26,334 nt of DNA, taken from a virus. This document shows, piece by piece, positions 1 through 5,372 of this stretch. Below the pieces are notes generated by a model. The model made no database searches. It was not told where the DNA came from and saw only the letters and a program-made list of their open reading frames with translations. The stretch lies in the IMG/VR virus record IMGVR_UViG_3300030329_003943, positions 1,439 to 27,772 of that record, one strand, 5' to 3'. Both the position numbers and the translations under genes were made by a program. Positions within the stretch are counted from its first letter, which is position 1. Each line of letters starts with the position of its first letter.

Positions 1-1
1 A

Positions 2-325
2 GCCGCGTCAGATTTATCGAGGAACCGGTATAACGAGGCGAAAGAGGCGAAGACTGAAGTTAGGCGCGTACGCAGAGACTTGGTCACGATTTCGCGCAAA
101 CAAAAAGCGCGAGAAGAGGCATCCAAAGCGGGTTATTGGTCCGGTGGCGCTGCTGTATGTGTCGCGCTTTTCTACGAGATTTGCAAGGCGACGAACCAGT
201 GGCCTGGTGGTAGGCAGTACGAGTCAGTTTGGACCCATGAGGCGATGGTATCGGCGCTAACGTTTTTAACGACAGCACTATTTGCGGCGGCGTATAAATC
301 AATGCACCCCGAAAGCAAACAATAA
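2..325 (+). CDS. Small membrane protein, holin-like, 5'-partial
   Basis: The frame is open from the left edge, so the true start may lie outside the window; an internal TTG at 80 is the first start-like codon but has no good ribosome site. The visible 107 residues have a charged, Lys/Arg/Glu-rich N-terminal part, then two hydrophobic segments (around GYWSGGAAVCVALFYEI and AMVSALTFLTTALFAAAY) separated by a polar loop, and a short hydrophilic tail. Two membrane segments in a small phage protein next to other tiny membrane genes fit a class II holin, but no family motif is recognised. The stop overlaps the next start by one base (TAATG), which implies translational coupling. Function is inferred from size, topology and neighbours only. 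Confidence 0.6.
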   Translation, partial: AASDLSRNRYNEAKEAKTEVRRVRRDLVTISRKQKAREEASKAGYWSGGAAVCVALFYEICKATNQWPGGRQYESVWTHEAMVSALTFLTTALFAAAYKSMHPESKQ

Positions 326-561
326 TGGACCCTGGAACAGATCCTGTATCGATGCTGGTTACCGGCGGCGGCGGTTTAGGCGGCGGCGCTATCGGCGGTT
401 ACCTGCTCTCGCGTGTGTTAAGCAACGGCAAGGGCAACGACAACGCCGACCTTAAAAACGAATTAGCCGGTATCGGCCACAAATTAGACAACACCAACGA
501 GCTACTTAACGAGCTACTACGCAGTCAGGCCCGATTAGAGGGCATCCTAGCCAACAAATAA
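325..561 (+). CDS. Small protein with one membrane segment and a coiled coil
   Basis: 78 residues. A glycine-rich hydrophobic segment (about residues 10-32, containing GGGGLGGGAIGGYLLSRVL) is followed by a polar heptad-like helix (residues 40-76) rich in Asn, Leu and Glu. This topology, an N-terminal membrane anchor plus a coiled coil, is seen in phage spanin- or holin-associated proteins, but no motif proves that. It starts inside the stop codon of the preceding gene and ends 9 bases before the next one, so it belongs to the same transcript. Function unknown. Confidence 0.6.
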   Translation: MDPGTDPVSMLVTGGGGLGGGAIGGYLLSRVLSNGKGNDNADLKNELAGIGHKLDNTNELLNELLRSQARLEGILANK

Positions 562-570
562 GGAGACGAG

Positions 571-789
571 ATGGCAGACCGTTTAAACGACCGCATCGAA
601 GAGATGGCAGCAAACCAGCAAGAAGCGGCCCAGCAGCTACAAGCGGCCCAGCAGCAGGTAGCAGAGCTTACGGCGCTACTACAGCGTCAGACGGGCGCTC
701 TGACGGCCCTACGGCAGCTACAGGACGACGAGGCTGCGGCCAGCAACGGCGTAGCGGCAGCAGAGGAACTGGAGGCGATCACAGGATGA
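571..789 (+). CDS. Short Gln/Ala-rich coiled-coil protein
   Basis: 72 residues preceded by a good ribosome site (AAGGAG, 561-566). Nearly the whole chain is predicted helix with heptad spacing of Leu and Ala and many Gln and Glu residues (for example QQLQAAQQQVAELTALLQRQ). There is no signal peptide or membrane segment. The 3' end overlaps the next start by four bases (ATGA), so the two are probably translated together. It may be a structural or lysis accessory protein; no family was recognised. Confidence 0.6.
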   Translation: MADRLNDRIEEMAANQQEAAQQLQAAQQQVAELTALLQRQTGALTALRQLQDDEAAASNGVAAAEELEAITG

Positions 790-956
790 AGATACTAAAG
801 CAGATTGGCGAGAAGGTAGCCAGCCGCAAGCTGGCTGTGACGGCGGTGGTCGGTGCTGCTGCCGCTACCGGCGCAGTCGAGTTGACCTGGCCGATGGCAG
901 CAGTGGCGATAGCGTATGTCGTCAGTCAGGCGGTAGTAGACGCACGGACGCACTAA
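786..956 (+). CDS. 56-residue membrane protein, holin-like
   Basis: Starts with ATG at 786 overlapping the previous stop (ATGA). The protein has a basic N terminus (MKILKQIGEKVASRK), a small-residue hydrophobic helix (LAVTAVVGAAAATGAV), a short turn with Trp-Pro, and a second hydrophobic helix (AAVAIAYVVSQAVV), ending in a short charged tail. Two short membrane hairpins in 56 residues resemble small phage holins. It is the last gene of this rightward cluster, and the noncoding ParA leader follows immediately. Confidence 0.6.
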   Translation: MKILKQIGEKVASRKLAVTAVVGAAAATGAVELTWPMAAVAIAYVVSQAVVDARTH

Positions 957-965
957 AAAAAATTG

Positions 966-995
966 TTGGCGTATTAATTAGATTTTCCGTATAAT
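966..995 (+). promoter_or_regulatory. Strong sigma70-type promoter
   Basis: -35 TTGGCG (966-971) and a perfect -10 TATAAT (990-995) are separated by 18 bases. The predicted start is near 1002. No coding region lies directly downstream; the transcript enters a series of hairpins and an intrinsic terminator. This is the promoter for the small RNA and, on readthrough, for the ParA leader. Confidence 0.7.
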
Positions 996-1001
996 CGGAG
1001 C

Positions 1002-1156
1002 AGAACAAAAAAATGGGTGCGAATAGCGCAAACTATTCACACCCTGAGAATCGAACCATACAAGGGTGGTTGTTTCTCAATATTTAATTTAATGTAGTAA
1101 AAATTAAAATTAAACACAACCACCCTGCCGTCGTTAGCCAGACGCAGGGTTTTTTT
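1002..1156 (+). ncRNA. Candidate ~155-nt small RNA or attenuated leader
   Basis: The start is set by the promoter at 966-995 and the end by the terminator. Hairpin 1 (1015-1044) pairs GGGTG with CACCC and GAATAG with CTATTC around a CGCAAA loop. Hairpin 2 (1064-1125) pairs GGGTGGTTGT perfectly with ACAACCACCC and has an A/T-rich inner stem (1083-1093 with 1103-1114). Hairpin 3 is the terminator (1123-1156). The last three bases of hairpin 2 (CCC, 1123-1125) are also the first bases of the terminator stem, so the two compete. It could be a free small RNA or an attenuator controlling the partition genes. No RNA family was recognised. Confidence 0.5.
1123..1156 (+). terminator. Intrinsic terminator
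   Basis: Stem CCCTGCCGTC (1123-1132) against GACGCAGGG (1141-1149) with one bulged C and an 8-base loop, followed by seven T (1150-1156). It would end transcripts from the promoter at 966-995 unless the overlapping hairpin 2 forms first. Confidence 0.7.
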
Positions 1157-1689
1157 GTGTCTACTGCTAACGGCATCGACTAGCGGTGGATTGCGTAGCC
1201 TGCTCCAGCGCCGCTAGTGGCAGTGTCGCTACTGGAGGGCGTGGTAAGCGACGACCTAGCCGAAAGCAGGAGAGGTGCCACACATGGGCTTGGTGCCAGA
1301 GTCCTTAAGCAGCCTGCGTAGTCTAGCGCGGCACCTGCGCTGGATCGCCTTGACCGAGCGACTCGTCCGAATTGGCGATGGCAAAGCGGTTAACGCGCAC
1401 GGCTAGCTCGATGGTCCTAACTACTGGATTGTCGGGGCTAGAATCGCCGTGCCTATTCACTCACGATCTGAACCGATTGGCGGTGGCGTTATCGATGGTA
1501 TGCGGAGCTAGACGCCGCAAGAAGCGAGCGCAGCGAGTCCTGGAGGCCCGATTCTGGTACGTGGTTGCGCCGAAGTACTTGTACAGTGCTAGCCTCGTTT
1601 AGCTTAGAAATCGGTAGGGCAATGTACAACTTTTCTGGATTTCGGGTTTTCTGGCTTTCCATTTTTCTGTTTTTCTAAGGAGGCTTTTA
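1157..1689 (+). other. Structured noncoding stretch, probable long ParA leader
   Basis: No convincing gene. A 76-codon open frame here (1372-1602) has no ribosome site and an unnatural composition. Complementary segments tile the stretch: CCTGCT (1199-1204) with AGCAGG (1265-1270); CTCCAG (1203-1208) with CTGGAG (1232-1237); AGGTGCC (1273-1279) with GGCACCT (1330-1336); ATCGCC (1344-1349) with GGCGAT (1374-1379), enclosing CGAG/CTCG; CACGGC (1398-1403) with GCCGTG (1446-1451); TGCGG (1501-1505) with CCGCA (1515-1519); and CCGATT with AATCGG near 1548-1615. The last 60 bases are pyrimidine-rich, followed by an AAGGAGG ribosome site at 1677-1683. A large structured RNA or a long regulatory 5' leader is possible. 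Confidence 0.4.
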
Positions 1690-2343
1690 ATGGCTTTGAT
1701 CATATCGTGCGTCGCTCAGAAAGGCGGCGTGGGCAAATCGACGTTAGCGCGGCTGATAGCGCGTGAGTACGCCGCTAACGAGTGGCAGGTCAAGATTGCG
1801 GATATGGATCTGCAACAAGGCACCAGCTACAGTTGGCACCAGCGGAGGCTGCAAGCAGGTATAACGCCGGTGTTGTCCGTTGAGCAGTTTAATAGCGTCG
1901 AAAGTGCGTTGAGGGCGGCTCAAGCTGTCGATCTGCTCGTCTTCGATGGCGCTCCAGCCGCTGATCGCCAGACGCGTGAGATCGCCGCACAGAGCGATCT
2001 GGTCATCATCCCAACGTCGCTATCGCTCGATGACCTGGAGCCTACCGTGCGTCTGGCCCATGCGCTCCGGCAGCACTGCGACGCCAGGCGCTTGTGCTTG
2101 AGCCTTTGTCGCGTCGGCAACTCAAAACCGGAGCTAAACGAAGCCATCGAGTATCTGAATGAGACGCCCTACCACCTGCTGGCAGGACACCTGCTGGAAA
2201 AAACAGGGTATCGCAGGGCTTTTGACGCTGGCCGAGCAGCAACAGAAACGACGTTTTACAGTCTCAATGAAAAAGCTGATCAACTCGCTCAGTCTATCGT
2301 TGATCGCATCGAGGGTTCATATTCGGAGGTGGCAAATGGCTAA
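1690..2343 (+). CDS. parA: ParA-family partition ATPase
   Basis: 217 residues preceded by AAGGAGG at ideal distance. It has the deviant Walker A motif KGGVGKST (residues 11-18), the switch region ADMDLQQG (37-44) and a hydrophobic strand ending LLVFDGAP (82-89) for Walker B. It lacks an N-terminal DNA-binding domain, and the short length matches type Ib plasmid ParA proteins (ParF-like). These ATPases form ATP-dependent patterns on the nucleoid that move and space plasmid copies. The gene overlaps the following ribbon-helix-helix gene by 8 bases, the usual parF-parG layout. In a phage it suggests that the prophage is kept as a low-copy plasmid. Confidence 0.9.
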   Translation: MALIISCVAQKGGVGKSTLARLIAREYAANEWQVKIADMDLQQGTSYSWHQRRLQAGITPVLSVEQFNSVESALRAAQAVDLLVFDGAPAADRQTREIAAQSDLVIIPTSLSLDDLEPTVRLAHALRQHCDARRLCLSLCRVGNSKPELNEAIEYLNETPYHLLAGHLLEKTGYRRAFDAGRAATETTFYSLNEKADQLAQSIVDRIEGSYSEVANG

Positions 2344-2581
2344 GGCGCAAAAGCCCAAAAAAGGGGTGCCGCCAGGAGATGCGTTTCCTAGCTTGAAAGA
2401 GACGCGTCAGCCCAGCGCAGATTATGTGGGGTTAAATTTTAAAGTAACTAAGGAGTTCGCTAAAAGCTTTAAACAGGCGGCTCTGTTAGAAGATATGAAG
2501 CTGAATGAGTATCTCAGGCATCTGTTTTACCAAGCAGAAAACCAGAAAGACAAAAAGCCAGAAATACAGACAAGCGCATAA
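2336..2581 (+). CDS. Ribbon-helix-helix partition partner, ParG-like
   Basis: 81 residues starting at the ATG inside the end of parA, with GGAGG just upstream (2325-2329). A basic disordered N terminus (MAKAQKPKKGV) precedes a strand (YVGLNFKVT) and two helices (KEFAKSFKQAALLEDM and LNEYLRHLFYQ), the pattern of a ribbon-helix-helix fold. ParG and related centromere-binding proteins have exactly this architecture: a mobile tail that stimulates the ParA ATPase and a dimeric RHH that binds centromere repeats and represses the operon. Function is inferred from fold pattern and position. A longer in-frame version starting at 2159 would overlap most of parA and is unlikely. Confidence 0.75.
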   Translation: MAKAQKPKKGVPPGDAFPSLKETRQPSADYVGLNFKVTKEFAKSFKQAALLEDMKLNEYLRHLFYQAENQKDKKPEIQTSA

Positions 2582-2593
2582 TATATAATATGT

Positions 2594-2634
2594 AACCAAG
2601 AGAAAACATCTGTCAGGATGTTATCTTATTGGTT
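2594..2634. terminator. Hairpin between converging genes
   Basis: An interrupted inverted repeat: AACCAA (2594-2599) with TTGGTT (2629-2634) and AACATC (2605-2610) with GATGTT (2617-2622). It lies where the rightward partition pair and the leftward operon converge and overlaps the last codons of the leftward gene. There is no clear T run on either strand, so termination is plausible rather than shown. Confidence 0.35.
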
Positions 2635-2890
2635 CCTCCTGGCGCAACGGCAGCACGACGAGCCGGTAGGCGTCCGACAGTTGAATCCGGCGACGGTATT
2701 TTCCAGTGCCAGGCGTCAGGTAGCCCTTATACCGGAGTTCGCGCAGGACTCCGGTGACTGAGTTGGTCGACGTGTAGCCTAGTTGAGCCATCAGGTCGTG
2801 GTACGTCGGCGTCACTCTATGCTGTTCGATGTGGCTGATGATAGCGTCCATTAGGCGGCGTTGGCTCTTAGTGAGCGGTGGTAGGTTCAT
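2621..2890 (-). CDS. LexA-type winged-helix DNA-binding protein without peptidase domain
   Basis: 89 residues with AGGA six bases before the ATG. Residues 3-65 follow the LexA N-terminal domain closely: LTKSQRRLMDAIISHIEQH, then PTYHDLMAQLGYTSTNSVTGVLRELRYKGYL split over helix 2, the recognition helix and the wing. In LexA this domain binds SOS operators. Here the Ser-Lys peptidase domain is absent, so the protein cannot cleave itself and would not be SOS-inducible by the usual route. It is the last gene of the leftward operon and could regulate phage or host genes by competing for LexA-like sites; that role is inferred. Confidence 0.75.
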   Translation of the reverse strand: MNLPPLTKSQRRLMDAIISHIEQHRVTPTYHDLMAQLGYTSTNSVTGVLRELRYKGYLTPGTGKYRRRIQLSDAYRLVVLPLRQEEPIR

Positions 2891-2898
2891 CTAAAGTC

Positions 2899-3336
2899 CT
2901 ATCGGGTGTCGGTAGTCGTGTCGGCGGCGGCGGTGTAACCAGACGTATGCGGCAGCGACGAGAGCCACTGCCGGTATTGCCCAGGCGATAAATCGACCCA
3001 CGGTGCATCCTCACTTTTCAGATCGCAGATGGAGAGCGCATTAACGGCATCGCGCTCGACGGTGTATAAGACGATGACCATTGGCACTCGTAATGCCTGG
3101 GCTAATCGGCGCAGCTTACGACCGCTAAACTGATGCCAGATTCGGCTGGCGACAGCCTCTTTGACATCGTCGTCGATCTGGCCGGTCGTAGCGGCTGTAA
3201 GCTCGAGCACGGCGATGGGTAGCCCGTCACGATACTCGATCTGGTCGACGTCGTGTACTGCTCCGTGATCCCAGGTGTAGCGCCAGGCTTTGTAAGGCGC
3301 TGCTTTGTCGTTCCAGCCATGTCGTCGTTCTCTCAT
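2899..3336 (-). CDS. Unknown protein, possible PD-(D/E)XK nuclease-like fold
   Basis: 145 residues. The segment HDVDQIEYRDGLPIAVLELT (residues about 28-47) has the spacing of a PD-(D/E)XK nuclease core: an acidic residue, a strand turn, then a hydrophobic strand ending in Glu. The last position is Thr rather than Lys, so activity is doubtful. A basic helical segment follows (FSGRKLRRLAQAL), then another strand (VPMVIVLYTV). Phage operons for recombination often carry small resolvase- or nuclease-like proteins, which fits, but the assignment is weak. The start overlaps the stop of the gene upstream by one base. Confidence 0.6.
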   Translation of the reverse strand: MRERRHGWNDKAAPYKAWRYTWDHGAVHDVDQIEYRDGLPIAVLELTAATTGQIDDDVKEAVASRIWHQFSGRKLRRLAQALRVPMVIVLYTVERDAVNALSICDLKSEDAPWVDLSPGQYRQWLSSLPHTSGYTAAADTTTDTR

Positions 3337-3734
3337 TACTTTCTCTTAGCGGCTGCGCGACGACTTAATCGCCGCTTGTTGTCTGTTTCGTTCTCAATCT
3401 CGCTTATGATGCTTCTTATCAGCGCCTGGTCGTGCGCCATCACCTCGAGCACTTCGTAGTGCAGACGGCCTATGGTGCGCCGTATACGCGATCTGACGCG
3501 CTCTGGATCGAGGTCCAGCAGCAGGTGGTAGCAGGTGTCAGTCGTCAAGAACTGATACGCTATCACAGCACGTCGCAGGTGATGGTCACGCTCGTTGTAA
3601 AAGCGCGTGTCGTGCGCCGCTTCCAAACGCTTTTCTAAGTCGCGCCAGGCGTCATCGAGGACACCAGCCGCCAGCGCCGCATACGGGTCTGTTACGTTTC
3701 GACGCCAGGTGATGTTGCGCTTCTTCTCACCCAA
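3336..3734 (-). CDS. Unknown basic helical protein
   Basis: 132 residues, starting with TTG at 3734 with AAGGG six bases upstream; the ATG alternatives lie far downstream. The chain is highly charged and mostly helical (for example ERVRSRIRRTIGRLHYEVLE), ending in an Arg/Lys-rich tail (NKRRLSRRAAAKRK) that suggests nucleic-acid binding. It has no cysteine cluster or membrane segment. It is packed between coupled genes of the leftward operon. No family was recognised. Confidence 0.6.
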   Translation of the reverse strand: MGEKKRNITWRRNVTDPYAALAAGVLDDAWRDLEKRLEAAHDTRFYNERDHHLRRAVIAYQFLTTDTCYHLLLDLDPERVRSRIRRTIGRLHYEVLEVMAHDQALIRSIISEIENETDNKRRLSRRAAAKRK

Positions 3735-4170
3735 AGAGTTGCCCTTGGTCAGCCATTACGTCTGCGACGACGCGTGTTGCTGCGTCGTCCCACGCCGACC
3801 AGGTCTGATCCTGCTGGTTGTATTGAAACCCCGTCCTCATCAGCATCTTGTAGGTCGCTGGCGGTAGCTGCGCTGGTGGCCTGGCTTTGATCGTCAGCCT
3901 CTTCGCCGCTTCCGTGGGGTTTTCTTTGCGCTGCTGGTGGTCGTCGTTCTGGCGTTTGAGCCAGCGCACCTCCTCCTCGATTAGCTGGAGCAGCAGTCGG
4001 ACCTCCGGCGAGGTAGTCGACCCACCCGTATTCAGCCAAGCGGCCAGGCACGACGTCGCCCACTCCAGCGTCCGTGAGCTTGTTAAACTGCTCTTTTCGA
4101 TCTTGTGTTTTGAGACTAGCCTCGCTAATAACATCTCTGTCGTGTACTGCTCTGATACGCTGTCGGGCAT
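3727..4170 (-). CDS. Unknown protein overlapping the gene upstream in another frame
   Basis: 147 residues. The middle is an ordinary charged helix (LLLQLIEEEVRWLKRQNDDH) and the C-terminal part looks like a compact domain (KMLMRTGFQYNQQDQTWSAW followed by DDAATRVVADVMADQGQLF). Composition is protein-like throughout, whereas the competing frame over the same DNA becomes Pro/Gly/Arg-rich. So this frame is probably the coding one downstream of about 4080. It shares some 420 bases with the 218-codon frame that begins at 4405, with a weak ribosome site. It may be an independent gene or the C-terminal part of a frameshifted product. Confidence 0.55.
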   Translation of the reverse strand: MPDSVSEQYTTEMLLARLVSKHKIEKSSLTSSRTLEWATSCLAAWLNTGGSTTSPEVRLLLQLIEEEVRWLKRQNDDHQQRKENPTEAAKRLTIKARPPAQLPPATYKMLMRTGFQYNQQDQTWSAWDDAATRVVADVMADQGQLFG

Positions 4171-4405
4171 TCTTTACCATGTTTTCCAGTAGTTCACCGG
4201 CGCAGTGAAACGACGCACCGTCGGGTAGGTAGTAGGTATAGACCGCAAACTTGCGCTTACGGGTATGGAGCAGGTCATGCTCGTTGGCCGCGCCAAAGCT
4301 GTAGCCGTACTTGAGGTCGAGGTAGAGCGTGTGCTTTGAAAACCTCTCCAGGTCAAGCCCGTCGATCAGATCGATAGCCTCTTTGAGTGTGTTGGCAGTG
4401 TTCAT
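3749..4405 (-). CDS. Unknown protein; N-terminal half credible, C-terminal half doubtful
   Basis: 218 codons with an AGAGGG ribosome site before the ATG. Residues 1 to about 110 look real: a helical start (TLKEAIDLIDGLDLERFS), strands with aromatic residues (LYLDLKYGYSF, KFAVYTYYLPDGASFHC) and an amphipathic helix (ELLENMVKNARQRIRAV). From about residue 115 the sequence turns Pro/Gly/Ala/Arg-rich, typical of an out-of-frame read, while the +1 frame at the same place encodes a good protein. Either two genes overlap deeply, or a frameshift (programmed or sequence error) joins this N terminus to the 147-residue frame ending at 3727. No family was recognised. Confidence 0.5.
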   Translation of the reverse strand: MNTANTLKEAIDLIDGLDLERFSKHTLYLDLKYGYSFGAANEHDLLHTRKRKFAVYTYYLPDGASFHCAGELLENMVKNARQRIRAVHDRDVISEASLKTQDRKEQFNKLTDAGVGDVVPGRLAEYGWVDYLAGGPTAAPANRGGGALAQTPERRPPAAQRKPHGSGEEADDQSQATSAATASDLQDADEDGVSIQPAGSDLVGVGRRSNTRRRRRNG

Positions 4406-4416
4406 TTTTTACCCTC

Positions 4417-4647
4417 TTAATCGTCGCTTAAGTAGCTTAACGGCACCGTAATTTTGCAGCGTCGAGGCTTCTTCATCGTTTTGTACCGGCAGTACTCGTC
4501 TGGCCCCACCGGTAACGATCCGTTCCGTTTGTGGATCGTCGCCCACTCATGTACGATCTTAGGATGGCGACTGTCGGTCAGATGAAAGCGATGACTATAG
4601 GGGGCTTCATGCAAGCCAAAGAAGATTGGTAGAGATTCGTACGCCAT
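4417..4647 (-). CDS. Unknown 76-residue protein
   Basis: Starts at the ATG that overlaps the stop of the 56-residue gene upstream (TGATG), so it is translationally coupled. The protein is rich in His, Tyr, Pro and Arg (for example MAYESLPIFFGLHEAPYSHR), with a basic segment KKPRRCKITV near the C terminus. It has no membrane segment or known motif. The next gene follows after 11 bases. Confidence 0.5.
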   Translation of the reverse strand: MAYESLPIFFGLHEAPYSHRFHLTDSRHPKIVHEWATIHKRNGSLPVGPDEYCRYKTMKKPRRCKITVPLSYLSDD

Positions 4648-4817
4648 CAGTCGCTGCTTTCTGCGCGCCAGCCGACGACGTGCCAGGTGCCGTCGTCTTT
4701 TTCTTCTGGTCGCCGGAAATGGGTGGAGTAGCCCTGCGGAGGATAGTTAGCCATGTAGAATTTGATTTTCAGCTTGATGGCTTCCTTGGTGTCGGCCTCA
4801 AGTCTGACGGCTATCAT
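4647..4817 (-). CDS. Unknown 56-residue protein
   Basis: ATG at 4817 overlaps the stop of the Gp157-like gene by four bases (ATGA) and its own TGA overlaps the next ATG. The peptide reads MIAVRLEADTKEAIKLKIKF..., then an aromatic Pro/Tyr segment (YMANYPPQGYSTHF) and a tail with GTWHVVGWRAESSD. It looks like a small beta-rich domain. Coupled starts on both sides make it a real gene despite its size. No family was recognised. Confidence 0.6.
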   Translation of the reverse strand: MIAVRLEADTKEAIKLKIKFYMANYPPQGYSTHFRRPEEKDDGTWHVVGWRAESSD

Positions 4818-5323
4818 TTTTCCACCGGCGTGGTGATCGCTACGCTGTCGTCGCCGGTGATCACCTCAGTGCCGTCGACGATCTCACCGTTTTTTTCCAG
4901 CGCGGCGAGGATAGCTTTTTTGTCGGGTGTGCGCGTGACTTGTTCGCGCAGGTATTCGGCTGGTACGAGCGCCTCGTCGACGATCTGTACCTTGCGCCGC
5001 CCTTTAACTACTCTGACCTTGCCGTTGATCAGGTTTACCGTCTTAGCGCCGATAGCTTTGATCCAGGCACTCAGGCTGGACTCATGCCAGGTGCATCGCC
5101 GCAGCACCCTGGCCGTCTCCTGCTCTTCCCAGCGTGAAATCTTCTCTATCTCAGCCTGGGCGTGTTCTTGTATCTCATCGAGGCGCTGACGATGATACGT
5201 CAGCGCACGCAGGTGGTCCTCTGCGCGGCTCTCGCCGTCGATCTGCTCTACCTCGACTTCCTGTATCTCGTCGTCGTCCACCTGGCCGTAGGCGGTCTGC
5301 CAGGCGCTCGTCATATCGCTCAT
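4814..5323 (-). CDS. Siphovirus Gp157-like protein
   Basis: 169 residues. I chose ATG 5323 over ATG 5329 because the AGGAG site is six bases before the former and touches the latter. The N-terminal half is a long charged helix, probably a coiled coil (HRQRLDEIQEHAQAEIEKIS). The C-terminal half matches the Gp157 pattern: a helix, a beta segment (TVNLINGKVRVVKGRRKVQI), then VPAEYLREQVTRTPDKKAIL with the conserved VP.EY and PDK..I and an acidic end. Gp157 was named from Streptococcus phage Sfi21, where it was linked to phage resistance; the mechanism is unclear. It sits among recombination genes, as is common for this family. Confidence 0.75.
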   Translation of the reverse strand: MSDMTSAWQTAYGQVDDDEIQEVEVEQIDGESRAEDHLRALTYHRQRLDEIQEHAQAEIEKISRWEEQETARVLRRCTWHESSLSAWIKAIGAKTVNLINGKVRVVKGRRKVQIVDEALVPAEYLREQVTRTPDKKAILAALEKNGEIVDGTEVITGDDSVAITTPVEK

Positions 5324-5372
5324 GTCCATCTCCTATACCACGGTTTCTTCGTAGCGGTTTGCTTGACTAGTA

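Noticed and set aside
1046-1062. AATCGAACC, which resembles a tRNA T-loop on the minus strand
   Set aside because: The flanks do not form a T stem, and no anticodon or acceptor arms can be built.
1372-1602. 76-codon open frame in the ParA leader
   Set aside because: No ribosome site, unnatural composition and overlap with several hairpin arms; better explained as noncoding.
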